This document shows, piece by piece, positions 1 to 8,750 of a stretch of DNA of 64,000 nucleotides. Below the pieces are notes generated by a model. That model had not been told where the DNA came from, did not search any database, and saw only the letters and a program-made list of their open reading frames with translations. The position numbers and the translations under genes were made by a program. Source of the DNA: Bradyrhizobium daqingense (GTDB taxonomy: Bacteria > Pseudomonadota > Alphaproteobacteria > Rhizobiales > Xanthobacteraceae); contig NZ_CP088014.1 of NCBI RefSeq assembly GCF_021044685.1, forward strand, positions 1,550,001 to 1,614,000, read 5' to 3'. Numbering within the stretch: the stretch's first letter is position 1; each line of letters opens with the position of its first letter.

Positions 1-734
1 GGCGATCACGCCACCCCACCGGTAGTTCACACGGACCAAGCCGATATCGACGTCCTGACCGATACGGGCAGTCCCTGCAAAAGTGCCCACCGGAACACCC
101 ACGAGTCCGGGTGAAAAAAAGAAATCCACATCCCGACGACCCATGAACAGGTGGTCGTATTCAACGCCGATGGACCAGTTCGGAGCAAAGCCAAATTCAA
201 GGCCCGCCCCTACCGTGCCGCCCCAACGAGTTTCGCTGCCGTTGTCGATAGTGAGCCCGGTCGCAAAATCGGAGACCCGGTATTTGTCACGGACGACTGC
301 AGCCCCACCTCTTACATAGAGCAGCACGTTATTCCAAGCATAGCCGACTTGGCCCGTGAACAGGCCGAATGCATCAAGCGTGGAGTCATCCCGGACGCCT
401 GCGAAAGCAAGGTTCGCGTTGGAGCCCTTGAAATCGGCCCAATTGCCCTGCGTCTCCAGACCGAACACCGAGTTCGCTATTTGCCAGCGGTAGCCGATGT
501 GACCGCCCACCGTGCCTCCCGTCGCATGATGGCGCCCCATGCCAACGGGCGGAGCGACGACCACGCCGCCGGCGTTGACCACGTCCCAGCACTGCCGACG
601 TAGAAGCCGCTCCAATCATAGATCGGAATGACCGCCGGAGGCGCTTTGAAGTAAGGCCGCGCGGCCGGATCAACGGCAGAGGCAGGAGCAGCCAGCGTGT
701 TGAGGGCTACCGTGCCCGCTAGCAATTTTTTTAT
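1..734 (-). pseudogene. Omp25-like outer membrane beta-barrel protein, broken and cut by window edge
   Basis: Read on the minus strand this matches the common rhizobial outer membrane barrel protein: a signal-peptide-like start (KKLLAGTVALNTLAAPASA), then the family hallmark YDWSGFYVG, then barrel strands such as VGGHIGYRW and GNWADFKGSN. The usual ATG before KKLL is ATA here (732-734). Just after GFYVG (near 575-600) the frame shifts, and barrel coding continues in a different frame down to position 1. The first frame instead hits a stop at 477. Both the lost start and the frameshift argue that no barrel is made. The gene continues past the left window edge. Family assignment is from recognised motifs; inactivity is inferred. 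Confidence 0.75.
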
Positions 735-1444
735 TCTTCTGAATCCCAGTTTCGAATTCGACGCCCCCGACGGGATATTGACGACGATTGCCACGTTTCC
801 GCCACCTCCATCAACTGCAAGGGTTGGTAGTTGACGGGGTCGCAAGCGCCGCCTGAGCGGCCGGTCGATGGGCAAAGTGCATGTCGGGTCGGTCGCGGAT
901 GCTGTCCGCCGACTGTTGATTAAGTGGCTTGACCCGAAAATGTCTAATCGCGGTTACCCGTCCTGCGCGGCTTCGAGCACATCAGCATGACAAGAGTCAG
1001 CGCATCGACAGCGAGTCAGTTTCCTGATTGCAGCTGCTCCGCGTGTCCTCGTTCCGCCCGTATCGACCGTTCGTCGGCCATTGGATGCAAGTGTTCCCGC
1101 TTACGGCGAAGCTTCGACGGACGAGCCGCATTCAATCCATTTCGTTCCGGGCGGACGATGCATCCGCAGTAAGACGGAGGCGTGTGTAGGGGCCGGCGAT
1201 AAGGCTCGGCGCCGCATCGAGTTAAGAGTCCAGAATTTCTTGCTGCGGCTGGCCTTCTCGATCACGGCCAGTACCCTCTTCGATACATGAAATTTGAGCC
1301 GCGAAACAGGCCGAGCGACATCCCGAGAACTGGCTATTCCAGGAGCTCTCACAGAACTCCCAGCCGAGTTCGGTATTGAACGACTGCGCTCGGAGCGGCC
1401 GACTACGGCACCCATCTCCAACAGCCACGTGAGCCGGTTGCTGG
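735..1444. other. No recognisable gene
   Basis: Open frames exist on both strands but none shows a recognisable domain, a convincing ribosome binding site or continuity with its neighbours. The stretch lies between a dead outer-membrane gene and transposase debris and is probably eroded sequence. Confidence 0.4.
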
Positions 1445-1755
1445 AAGACCGGGCGCCGTGTCGTCTTCGCCTTCATCGTCACCGAGTTCGATGCAGAAGC
1501 TGCAACGGCGCAGTTCGGCAAGGTCGCCGATCCGCTCCGTCCCAAACTCGAAGCGGCGATGATCCCTGAGTGCGCTCTCGCGCATCCGAAGCTGAGCAAA
1601 GGCGTCAAACGAACGGCGCCTTCGAGAGCTATCGCACGCTCGATCCCGTGGCTCTGCTGGCGGAGATGAGGGACGCCAAGATCGAGCTCGGCACGCGTAT
1701 CGGCGCCCGGCCGCCCCTTGCTTGCTGCCAACGGAGGGAGAGGCTACTGCGATAA
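1445..1755 (+). pseudogene. Transposase debris (IS256-like fragment plus a second fragment)
   Basis: From 1445 to about 1600 one frame reads KTGRRVVFAFIVTEFDAEAA followed by GKVADPLRPKLEAAM. This resembles the C-terminal part of IS256 (Mutator) transposases, where 'RRVVxAFIxTAF' precedes a tryptophan-rich segment. From about 1609 to 1755 another frame reads FESYRTLDPVALLAEMRDAK, which resembles the tail of a different transposase that I cannot assign to a family. Neither has a start codon or intact catalytic core. Both are scraps of decayed insertion sequences. Confidence 0.45.
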
Positions 1756-1875
1756 GAAATATCATGTCTTGTCGATACGGGCTTAGTCGTGTCGCGTGAT
1801 CATTTTCATTCACGACGCATCCTCGATTGTCGAATTAGCGAACCAGGTTCAAGGCATTCGCTTTTGCGGAAAATG

Positions 1876-2127
1876 CTACCCCCTGCGCCGAAATGTTACT
1901 GTCCGCTGCAATCGATTTGGTTCGGCTTGATACCCCGGAACTGTCCACGCAAGGCTGTGACTGTGATTTGTTTTGACGGGGTCTTCGTTGGCCCACCACG
2001 CATCATATTCATACGCTGATTTCGGGAGGGAGCGACCGATAAGCATCTCGATGTCGGCAAAGGTCATCTTGAGCGAGGCAGAGCTGTTTGCGACCAGCTT
2101 GTCTCTCAAAGGGTTATAGATCGACAT
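1876..2127 (-). CDS. DUF7662 domain small protein
   Basis: This 83-residue protein begins MSIYNPLRDKLVANSSASLK and contains TFADIEMLIGRSLPKSAYEY followed by DAWWANE. That is the pattern of the DUF7662 family (MSIYxPLRxxL, TFxEIExLIGRxLPxSA, WWxN), which is widespread in bacteria and of unknown function. The start ATG at 2127 is preceded by a GGGGGAG-type ribosome binding site about four bases upstream. The C-terminal end (after AEPNRLQRTVTF) matches the usual length. It stands alone, with no obvious operon partner. Confidence 0.75.
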   Translation of the reverse strand: MSIYNPLRDKLVANSSASLKMTFADIEMLIGRSLPKSAYEYDAWWANEDPVKTNHSHSLAWTVPGYQAEPNRLQRTVTFRRRG

Positions 2128-2416
2128 CGGGCTCCCCCATCCAACGATCTCATATTATATAGCCAATCCGGACTTTTCGTCACCAATTGCGGATTTTGTC
2201 CGATATTTGTCGGTTTTCGTTCGCAGCGGCACTGACGCCGCCGCGACATCATGTCGAGCAGCAGCCACGTCTGCGCCGAAGGCAGGCGGACGTACCACCT
2301 TTTACGGCCCTGAACATCGGCCTGAGCGGCTCTCGAGCAATGAAGCTACCGAAACGATATAGCCTATCCGGAGACTTTCGTTCATCTCGATGTGTTAGGC
2401 CCGCTGGCATTGGCAT
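2128..2416. repeat. Intergenic stretch with a 200-bp-spaced direct repeat
   Basis: A roughly 28-base sequence occurs twice, starting at 2157 and 2357, exactly 200 bp apart. Copy one begins ATATAGCCAATCCGGA and copy two ATATAGCCTATCCGGA; both continue with CTTTCGT or a close variant. No gene is recognised between the copies. Confidence 0.4.
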
Positions 2417-2572
2417 ATGTTCGAAGAAAAGCGCGAAGCCGTGCCTGCCATTGAGATGCCGGTTTCGGCTCTTGTGCTACAGCATCGCAAGTGGGCCGCC
2501 GGTCGGGTGGAGATATCCTCCGGTGGCCCTGACGGTCAGTTTCAATGCGCTGTCATGCTTTTAAGCGGCTAG
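2417..2572 (+). CDS. Possible small protein of unknown function
   Basis: A 51-residue frame begins MFEEKREAVPAIEMPVSALV and ends with a CAVMLLSG tail. Its composition (many charged residues, no run of arginine/serine typical of shadow frames) looks coding. I do not recognise a domain and no strong ribosome binding site is visible. It may be the 3' end of a truncated gene. Confidence 0.25.
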   Translation: MFEEKREAVPAIEMPVSALVLQHRKWAAGRVEISSGGPDGQFQCAVMLLSG

Positions 2573-2647
2573 CGTGGCCGCCATGGATCCGACAGGTGCA
2601 TGCAGACGCTCGCCCCGCAGCACAGGGGAATTGCGGCTTTACCAGAA

Positions 2648-3187
2648 TTAAGCAGCGCCTCGATGAGGCGACCCAAGCCCAGCAACAGGAACGCTGGTGC
2701 TTGAAATCGCCCTCAGGCCTCGGAGCTTCTCGGCGGCGCTCCAACTACTGAGAGCCTCGTGTGTTAGATACGTCGCGGCCAATTCATTCCAGGATCTCAC
2801 GACCTGATTCCAGCTCTCTTTTCGGGCGGGCAAGAGCTCAAGCATCCTTTGCGCCTTGCGGGCAGCGGCAAACCTCCCGTCTCGCGTAGCGTCTTTCAGA
2901 ATTCTCCGCACCAACACTTCGGTTCGCTTCCATCCGGCGCCCGTCGATCTATCCTCGGCCAAGGAAGCGAAGTACACTCGAAAGGTCAGGGCACGTTCGG
3001 CGGCGATGCCCGATGCCAAGCTTGGCTCGTTCAACCATCGGTAAAGAGACTCGAGCTGCTCCGAGTCGCCGAGCGTGAAAGTGTCATCATCCCCGAAAAC
3101 CAAGAATGTCGCGAAACCGGCGATCTCAAGTTGCATGCCCAAATCTTGTGAGTCCAGCCAACGGGTGATTGCTTCTAGTGGAGACAT
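2648..3187 (-). CDS. Hypothetical protein, 179 residues
   Basis: I do not recognise the family. The start was chosen at ATG 3187 because AGGAGAG lies about seven bases upstream and the protein then begins cleanly with MSPLEAITRWLDSQDLGMQL; sequence upstream of this has shadow-like composition. The N-terminal half contains a hydrophobic beta-like stretch (EIAGFATFLVFGDDDTFTLG). The C-terminal half is helical and rich in Arg, Ala and Glu (RMLELLPARKESWNQVVRSW). No membrane segment or signal peptide is seen. The composition is that of a soluble cytoplasmic protein. It is isolated from neighbouring genes. Confidence 0.6.
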   Translation of the reverse strand: MSPLEAITRWLDSQDLGMQLEIAGFATFLVFGDDDTFTLGDSEQLESLYRWLNEPSLASGIAAERALTFRVYFASLAEDRSTGAGWKRTEVLVRRILKDATRDGRFAAARKAQRMLELLPARKESWNQVVRSWNELAATYLTHEALSSWSAAEKLRGLRAISSTSVPVAGLGSPHRGAA

Positions 3188-3546
3188 AGCTTTGCTCTCC
3201 TGTGGGGTTGATCGCGATTCAGCCCGGAGGACACCGCGCGGGTCAACTACAAGAATTTGTAGCTGACGGAAATAAAGAGCTGTCAGGCGTGCCGCCGCTA
3301 TGGTGTTTCTGCATTGAACGGAGGGATTTCCGAAGGACGGCTGAGCAGCGCCACCCCGCGCCGACGACTTGCAAATTCCGAGCCTCGTTACTCCAAGAGG
3401 CGCTTGTTCGATTGGAGAAGATTCGGCGGCTTGCGATATCCGTTGGAACATCAAGGACGAGCCCAACCCCGACCAGCTCGAAGGAATTGACGCTCTGAAG
3501 CACGGTCGCTAGGGCAAGGTTGTAATCTTTGAGGCGATCAGCGAAC
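3188..3546. other. No confident gene
   Basis: A minus-strand frame contains VMFADRLKDYNLALATVLQS, which could be a fragment of a real protein, but it lacks a supported start and runs into low-quality sequence. Confidence 0.25.
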
Positions 3547-3765
3547 ATGACGGATGTGCGGATTGACACTTCGACGTGGGAGCGCGAGTACGGGAAGAAG
3601 CCAAGCGGGCGCCGCTATCGGCGCTTCCGGATCATATCGCCCAGTATTGCAGTCAAAGACTATTAATTAAGAACGGAGATCCCAATGACGTTCCCCAGGG
3701 CGTGCAGGGGGGCAATAGAAAGGGCGCGGCAACGCGGTTCGGCTCAAATCGTGCTGCTACCGTGA
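3547..3765 (+). pseudogene. Small rhizobial hypothetical gene interrupted by a stop codon
   Basis: The frame starts MTDVRIDTSTWEREYGKKPS and continues to DY, where TAA (3664-3666) stops it. The same frame then continues without indel through RGAIERARQRGSAQIVLLP to a TGA at 3763. The N-terminal 'TWERxxGxKPxG' and the C-terminal 'ALERARQRG..IVLxP' belong together in short rhizobial proteins of about 70 residues, so this looks like one gene carrying a nonsense mutation. Function unknown. Confidence 0.45.
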
Positions 3766-4161
3766 GGGACCCTGACGAGTTTGACGATCGAACGCATGTT
3801 TTCCCGAGGGCTGAGACGGAACAAGAGCTTGGGATCACGGTCATAATGGAAAAGTGGATCGTCTCCCAATCCGTCATCAATCCAGCCTTTGACTCTAACG
3901 AGAGAGAAAAGACTGGCTAGCAGCTAGGCGACATCTCGCTCTCGACACTCGATCTCGCCGATTGCAGCCGCGATCGCTCGTGAATAAGGGAAGCGACCAA
4001 GGCCCGGCAGTTGGTCTCCCCGGTCACAGCAACAGTCCAGCCCTATCACTACAAGGCGCTGCTCCTTCCGAGCCCACCAAATTCGGTAGTTGAGGCGACC
4101 GCGGCAGATTTGCAGAGTAAGGCCATCTGTCGATCACAGGGGCGAGGCCGGAGCAAGCTTT
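3766..4161. other. No recognisable gene
   Basis: Nothing recognisable on either strand. The sequence lies between two decayed small genes. Confidence 0.4.
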
Positions 4162-4387
4162 ATGGCTGGCGTTCAATACTTCGTGTCGCGCCATAAAGGC
4201 CGGTGGAAGGTTGCGCTCAATTTTGAGTACTCCGGCCCCTACGCCACTGAGGAAGAGGCGACCGCGTCGCCGTCGACGCCGCGGCAGGGCACGTCGCTCA
4301 GGTTCTCGTTCAAAGGGAAACCACCAATTTAGAATCGAGTGGACATATGGCCACGACCCATACCCCCACCAGCCAGCTAATCGCTGA
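4162..4387 (+). pseudogene. DUF2188-like small protein, two frameshifts
   Basis: The start reads MAGVQYFVSRHKGRWKVALN then YSGPYATEEEA, like the short DUF2188-type proteins common in Bradyrhizobium. In a second frame AAAGHVAQVLVQRETT follows, and in a third QFRIEWTYGHDPYPHQPANR ends at TGA 4385. These three pieces form the expected order and length of one gene of about 75 residues, so at least two indels have broken it. Confidence 0.55.
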
Positions 4388-4590
4388 CCACATGAGATCG
4401 GCGCCGACCTTTCCCGCCACGCCCGCCCCGCAACACCAAAGCGCGTGGCATCAGCAGGGCGGAATCTCACACCGAACACTTATCCACTTTCCGACCGCGC
4501 TTCTGAGGCCGGCCCTGTCGAGCGCTGCCGTGCCAGGTTCTGCAGCGGGCGTGCCCTTGGTCTGCGTGGGGAACAAGGCGTTCGTCGCAG

Positions 4591-4647
4591 GTCAACAAGA
4601 TCGGCGGCGTCAGCGACGCCAGCATCTACAAATGGAAGGCCAAGTTC
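4591..4647 (+). pseudogene. IS3-family orfA fragment
   Basis: A short frame reads VNKIGGVSDASIYKWKAKF, matching the helix-turn-helix of IS3/IS407-type OrfA transposases (usually 'KxGVSDASIYKWKAKFGG'). Nothing else of the element remains nearby. Confidence 0.5.
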
Positions 4648-5088
4648 TTTCAGCGTCGAGCCTTGCAACGGAAGCGCGCGGTTTCGTCGCGCCTAGAGTA
4701 GAATATTAACATTGCAACCGTCTAGGTTGTGTGCGACCATAGGCTTGGGTCTCAGAAACCGAAGACAGCATCAGTGGCCATCAATGGGCCAGCGTGCTAA
4801 CAGCCCCGTTCGGCGGGGACGGTGCGCCCGTGTCCAAGGGCACCCCAAAAGCACATTGGCCGGTCACGATTACGGTTTCTGAACCCCGGCAGCCAGTCCG
4901 CTACCGGCATCAGAGCTAAAAGCAAAATCCATGAACCATCAGCGAATCTCGCGCCGCGTCGTGGCGATCGCTCGCGTCTGTAGTCTCGAAGTTCTGCACG
5001 ACAACGAAACATCTCAGCAGAGGGCCGACCGGTTGATGGCACCGCACAAGCGGGGCAACCGTTGTCCGTTGTCAAATGATTTGAGGCT
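4648..5088. other. No recognisable gene
   Basis: No domain or convincing start is seen. The stretch ends at the target duplication of the adjacent IS5-family element. Confidence 0.4.
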
Positions 5089-5092
5089 GATT

Positions 5093-6618
5093 AGTCGTCC
5101 GTGAAGAAGGACTAAGCCACTGATCGGGAATCTCGATTTGGGCTAAGGGGCATTTCCAGATTGCAAGGTTTTGATGCTTTGGGCGTCAGAACCTTGCGAT
5201 TTGGTTTTCGTGGATTCCCTCGAAGCGGGAAGCATGATTCCTTGTCTGCATCGGAGGGAACGATGCGGCCGAAGAAGCACAAGACGACGGGATCGAACGA
5301 TCTGTTCCGGGCTCGGCTCGACCAGATCATCAATATGAAGCACGAGCTGGTTCTGCTCGCCGGCAAGGTCGATTGGGACTGGATCGACGGCGAGATCGCG
5401 CCGCTCTACAGCGAGAACGGCAGGCCCGGGATCGAGACGCGCTTCATGATCGGTCTGCTGTTGCTCAAGCACATTTACGGGCTGTCCGATGAGGAGGTGT
5501 GCGAGCGCTGGGTCCATGACCCATACTTCCAGTTCTTCACCGGGGAAGAGTTCTTTCAGCACACGTTCCCGCACGAGCGCTCGGACCTGAGCCATTGGCG
5601 CAAGCGGCTTGGCGACAAGCTGGAGTTGCTGCTGGCCGAGAGCTTGCGGGTAGCGCACGAGGCCGGTGCATTACGCAGCCAGGACCTCAAGCGGGTTACG
5701 GTCGACACCACGGTGCAGCCGAAGGCCATCACCTTTCCGACCGATGCCAAGCTGCTGCATGCGGCCATCAAGGGGCTCAACCGCCTGGCGATCAGGCACG
5801 GCGTCAGGCTGCGGCAATCCTATGCTCGCATCGCCAAGGCCGCCGCGATGATGGCCGGCCGCTACGCCCATGCCAAACAGTTCAGGCGGCATCAGCGGCA
5901 GTTGCGTATCCTGCGTAGCCGGCTGGGCCGGATCATCCGCGACATCCGCCGCAAGATCGAAGGCCAGCCAGCACTGGAGCAGGCGTTCGCCCTCCCGCTC
6001 GGCCGGGCCACGCAGATCCGCTCGCAGCAGCAGCGCCAGCGCGGCTGGAAGCTCTATTCCTTCCATGCCCCGGAAGTGGAGTGCATCGGCAAGGGCAAGG
6101 CCAGCGCGCCTTACGAGTTCGGCGTGAAGGCCTCCATCGTCACCAACAACCGCCGGGCTCCCGGTGGCCTGTTCGTGCTGCACGCCAGCGCACTGCCCGA
6201 CAACCCCTACGACGGTCACACCTTGCGGGACGTCATTGACCGCACCGAGACACTCACCGGCTGTCCGATCGAGCGGGCCTATGTCGACAAGGGATACCGC
6301 GGCCACGACGCACAAAATCCCCGTCGCGTCTTCATCTCCGGCCAGAAGCGCGGCGTTTTCGGTGTCATCAAGCGCGAGCTGCGCCGCCGCTCCGCCATCG
6401 AGCCCATCATCGGACACCTGAAGGCGGAAGGCCACCTCGGGCGCTGCTACCTCAAAGGCCGCGCCGGCGATGCCGCCAACGTCGTCCTCTCAGCCGTCGG
6501 ACACAACTTCCGCCGCATCCTCGCCTGGCTGAGATATCTCTTGTGCCTGTTCCTGGCCCAGCTATGGCGCACGCTCGCCCGGCCAGCCTCGATCAATCCG
6601 GCTTCTTAACGGACGACT
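5093..6618 (+). mobile_element. IS5-family insertion sequence, copy 1
   Basis: The ends are inverted repeats: AGTCGTCCGTGAAGAAG on the left and AGTCGTCCGTTAAGAAG (reverse complement) on the right. The element is flanked by a 4-bp direct repeat GATT (5089-5092 and 6619-6622), as expected for this family. Length 1,526 bp. A second copy of the same length lies at 15546-17071. Confidence 0.85.
5263..6609 (+). CDS. IS5-family DDE transposase
   Basis: The 448-residue protein starts MRPKKHKTTGSNDLFRARLD at ATG 5263, ten bases after GGAGGG. An in-frame TTG at 5161 is possible but has no such site. The N-terminal domain contains RPGIETRFMIGLLLLKHIYG and LSDEEVCERWVHDPYFQFFT (DUF772-like DNA-binding part). 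The catalytic part has TVDTTVQPKAI (first Asp), AYVDKGYRGHD (second Asp) and IEPIIGHLKAEGHLGRCYLK (Glu). All three DDE positions are present and the frame is intact, so it is probably active. It catalyses cut-and-paste movement of its own element. Confidence 0.9.
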   Translation: MRPKKHKTTGSNDLFRARLDQIINMKHELVLLAGKVDWDWIDGEIAPLYSENGRPGIETRFMIGLLLLKHIYGLSDEEVCERWVHDPYFQFFTGEEFFQHTFPHERSDLSHWRKRLGDKLELLLAESLRVAHEAGALRSQDLKRVTVDTTVQPKAITFPTDAKLLHAAIKGLNRLAIRHGVRLRQSYARIAKAAAMMAGRYAHAKQFRRHQRQLRILRSRLGRIIRDIRRKIEGQPALEQAFALPLGRATQIRSQQQRQRGWKLYSFHAPEVECIGKGKASAPYEFGVKASIVTNNRRAPGGLFVLHASALPDNPYDGHTLRDVIDRTETLTGCPIERAYVDKGYRGHDAQNPRRVFISGQKRGVFGVIKRELRRRSAIEPIIGHLKAEGHLGRCYLKGRAGDAANVVLSAVGHNFRRILAWLRYLLCLFLAQLWRTLARPASINPAS

Positions 6619-6622
6619 GATT

Positions 6623-6896
6623 AGGCGGCTGGCGAAAGGAGCGTCGGGCTCCTCAGGGGCGAGAGTTTAAGCGGCCTGCACTCGATGCTGCAAGCGAAGG
6701 TTGCGTCTCATCGGCGCTATCCTGCTCGAGCGGCGCCCAAGTTGAGCACCCGCAAGCAAGAGTCGCACGGGCGCATGTCCGTCGTCACGACGATACCCAA
6801 GGAAAAGGCGAAGGGGTTTGTTCGCAGGCTCGCTGAAGCTCTTTCCGGCAATCATAGTCAACGGCCCCGGGTTTGCCGGAGGCCATTTGGTTTAAG
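6623..6896. other. Short stretch without a recognised gene
   Basis: A minus-strand frame (MTMIAGKSFSEPANKPLRLF) is open, but no family is recognised. Its position between two insertion-sequence remains suggests debris. Confidence 0.3.
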
Positions 6897-7194
6897 TTAT
6901 GCCGCCTTGGCTGGTTGTTCCAGCATGGCGTAGTAGCGTTGCTCGGCTTCGGCCGGCGGGATGTTTCCGATGGGCTCCAGGAGCCGCCGGTTGTTGAACC
7001 AGTCGACCCATTCGAGAGTGGCGAACTCGACGGCCTCGAAGCTGCGCCATGGCCCGCGCCGATGGATCACCTCGGCCTTGTAGAGACCGTTGATGGTTTC
7101 GGCAAGAGCGTTGTCATAGGAATCTCCGACGCTGCTGACAGACGGCTCGACGCCAGCCTCAGCCAGGCGCTCGGTGTACTTGATGGATACGTAC
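6897..7194 (-). pseudogene. IS3-family OrfB transposase, C-terminal fragment
   Basis: The frame reads ERLAEAGVEPSVSSVGDSYD then NALAETINGLYKAEVIHRRG, WVDWFNNRRLLEPIGNIPPA and ends EQRYYAMLEQPAKAA. This is the end of the IS3-type integrase core (SVGDSYDNALAE..NGLYK includes the last Asp/Glu region). The upstream two thirds of OrfB and all of OrfA are missing, so it cannot act. Confidence 0.8.
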
Positions 7195-7389
7195 GTTAAA
7201 GTGCTGGTCAAGAAAGCTGACGTTTCATCGAAATGACTTTGGCTACCCTACAGGACATGAATTGCCGGAGAGCTGCCTAGTCGAACTCCTTCGCCGCTGA
7301 TGTTCACGAGTTTAAGTAGGCCTTGTTGACCAGACCGTCGCCGAAGACCGGGGCTGACCGCCTTTGTCCCCGAGAGAGTCGTGCGGCAC
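7195..7389. other. No recognisable gene
   Basis: Short spacer between an IS3 remnant and the first small gene of the hairpin-leader cluster. Confidence 0.3.
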
Positions 7390-7632
7390 TCAACCCTCCC
7401 ACTCTAGAAGCGCGCGTATGCGTGCAGCGATCCGCCGCGCGTCGTTCGGCCTAAGATTGGGCTTCACGCTGTCGAGGATGCCTAACACTGCCCGAGCCTC
7501 CTCGGCATCAAATGTCGCGACTTGGCGATCTGCCAGGCTCAAAGACTGATCGGCCGCCCGGGCCTGATTGGCTGTAAGCACCTCAAGCGCTTGCGACCGT
7601 AGGGCCGTGATGTGCCGCTCGAATATATGCAT
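7390..7632 (-). CDS. Small hypothetical protein preceded by a hairpin leader
   Basis: Eighty residues, MHIFERHITALRSQALEVLT then ADRQVATFDAEEARAVLGIL, ending IRALLEWEG. It is predicted helical and cytoplasmic; I do not recognise the family. I prefer ATG 7632 (with AAAGG just upstream) over a GTG at 7665, because the GTG lies inside the conserved hairpin element 7651-7729. The relation of leader to start (hairpin arm, then CCAT-GGGCCAA, then ATG) resembles that of the gene at 8345-8662, which supports this start. Confidence 0.5.
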   Translation of the reverse strand: MHIFERHITALRSQALEVLTANQARAADQSLSLADRQVATFDAEEARAVLGILDSVKPNLRPNDARRIAARIRALLEWEG

Positions 7633-7650
7633 CCTTTGGCCCCATGGTTG

Positions 7651-7729
7651 GGAGTTAGCGGCCACGTGGCTCGGCGCTCAATCTGAGAGAAGAAGAAGCG
7701 CTGTCCCTACCACGCGCGCCGCTAACTCC
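7651..7729 (-). ncRNA. Hairpin leader element R1
   Basis: Outer arms GGAGTTAGCGGC and GCCGCTAACTCC pair perfectly over 12 bp. Inside, on the minus strand, lie GGTAGGGACAGCGC (5' side) and AGCGCCGAGCC (3' side), which form a second stem around an internal loop and cap a variable loop. The same arrangement recurs at 8677-8750, 8873-8942, 8945-9033 and 9413-9480. Placed immediately upstream of the 7390-7632 gene. Could be a structured 5' leader, a small RNA or a REP-like repeat. I cannot match it to a named family. Confidence 0.55.
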
Positions 7730-7784
7730 ACCGCCAGCTTCGGGAGGGAAGAAGGCTGTCGGTAGGATACATCCACCGCAAAAA

Positions 7785-7910
7785 GCCGTGGCACAACTAC
7801 CAGAACTGGTTGCCGCATCACAGTCACGGTCGCCTGGCAATGGGGGCGCGACTCGGCGCCGAGAAGGATGCAAGGCAACCTACTGGGATTGGTCGGCACA
7901 CTAACCCACG
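7785..7910 (-). repeat. Degenerate hairpin element with conserved downstream block
   Basis: On the minus strand, GGCGCCGAGTC (7850-7860) matches the 3' half of the hairpin leader family, while the 5' half (AGTAGGTTGCC) has drifted. Downstream on the same strand, a 32-base block at 7785-7816 differs at only about three positions from 8806-8838, which follows element 8873-8942. The two loci are therefore paralogous units of leader plus downstream sequence. Confidence 0.45.
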
Positions 7911-7960
7911 GCCGAGGTCCACACTGAGGCTCTTTTTTCTTGCAGATGGGAGAGACCCGA

Positions 7961-8242
7961 GTGACCAGCCGCATACGAATTCAATGCATCAACAAGACTG
8001 ACAGGCAGAACCCTCACGAGCGAATCAAAAACGTTGGCGGAGTAAACCCGGACGGGTCTAGGTGGAAGCAATCCGTCGATCACACGATCAAAGAAATCGA
8101 AAACGGTGTATGGGAGTTCTATGTCGAGGAAAAGCGCACGGCCGATGTGATTGTGGCCGTCCACAACGGGCACAAGTACATCAAGACGAAGGCCGACGGC
8201 ATTCAACCGGACAATTTGCTTTCACTCCCTGAGTGCCCCTAA
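7961..8242 (+). CDS. DUF3892 domain protein
   Basis: Protein of 93 residues starting MTSRIRIQCINKTDRQNPHE, with ERIKNVGGVNPDGSRWK, then EFYVEEKRTADVIVAVHNGH and ending ADGIQPDNLLSLPECP. This is the full-length DUF3892 pattern (IxCINKxD, I.NVGG.N.DG..WK, DNLL.LPEC), common in rhizobia and of unknown function. The GTG start at 7961 has GGGAGAG about seven bases upstream; an in-frame ATG at 7946 would add five residues but has no such site. Intact and probably expressed on its own. Confidence 0.8.
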   Translation: MTSRIRIQCINKTDRQNPHERIKNVGGVNPDGSRWKQSVDHTIKEIENGVWEFYVEEKRTADVIVAVHNGHKYIKTKADGIQPDNLLSLPECP

Positions 8243-8344
8243 TTGTCGCAAGGATAAAGTTCATTGGCGATCCGGCTGATCAGTAGTATAATTTTGATAG
8301 AGCGCCTCCCGAGAGTCACTTGAAAAGGTTGGACGTGTACGCTC

Positions 8345-8662
8345 CTATCTGCCAGCCTTCCGTTCTGAGGTCAGCCAGGCTGGGAGCGGATCGCTCGATG
8401 CGGTCTCCCCGGTAGGCAGACCGGACGCCCGGTCCAGATACCAATCAATCGCCTTGCGATCCCAACGCTGAGTGCCGGGGATAGCCTCCGGTACCAAGCC
8501 CTTCTTAATCCACGTGTTGAACGCGTCCTTGGAGCACCCGCAATAGGCGGCTGCGTTGGCCTTAGTGAGGCCCCGAGGTGCGATCTGATCGGCGCGTAGT
8601 ATCCGCTCCGAACGTCTCAGCTCTGCGGGCGAAGGTCTGTCACGCTGATGATCACCGTCCAT
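8345..8662 (-). CDS. Small helix-turn-helix (excisionase/AlpA-like) protein
   Basis: Of 105 residues, the core APRGLTKANAAAYCGCSKDA followed by FNTWIKKGLVPEAIPGTQRW and DRKAIDWYLDRASGL has the winged-helix shape of MerR/excisionase-like DNA-binding proteins: helix-turn-helix with 'LTxxxAAxYxGxSxxxFxxWxxxGxVP', then a wing 'GTxRWDRxxID'. Likely binds DNA as a small regulator or recombination directionality factor. Which role is not shown. It is preceded by hairpin element 8677-8750, whose 3' arm lies about 15 bases before ATG 8662. Confidence 0.7.
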   Translation of the reverse strand: MDGDHQRDRPSPAELRRSERILRADQIAPRGLTKANAAAYCGCSKDAFNTWIKKGLVPEAIPGTQRWDRKAIDWYLDRASGLPTGETASSDPLPAWLTSERKAGR

Positions 8663-8676
8663 TTGGACCTATGGTA

Positions 8677-8750
8677 GAAGTTAGCGGCAACGTGACTCCG
8701 CGCCCGAGCTGGAATTAGAGGCGCTGTCCCTACCACGCCCCGCCAACTTC
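8677..8750 (-). ncRNA. Hairpin leader element R2
   Basis: Arms GAAGTTAGCGG and CCGCCAACTTC pair, with a G-U wobble if transcribed on the minus strand where R1 has an A-U pair. Internal motifs are GGTAGGGACAGCGCC and GGCGCGGAGTC. It lies directly upstream of the helix-turn-helix gene 8345-8662. Confidence 0.55.

Noticed and set aside
5671..6435. Minus-strand open frame inside the IS5 transposase
   Set aside because: It is antisense to an intact transposase with all catalytic motifs; repeated identically in copy 2 for the same reason.
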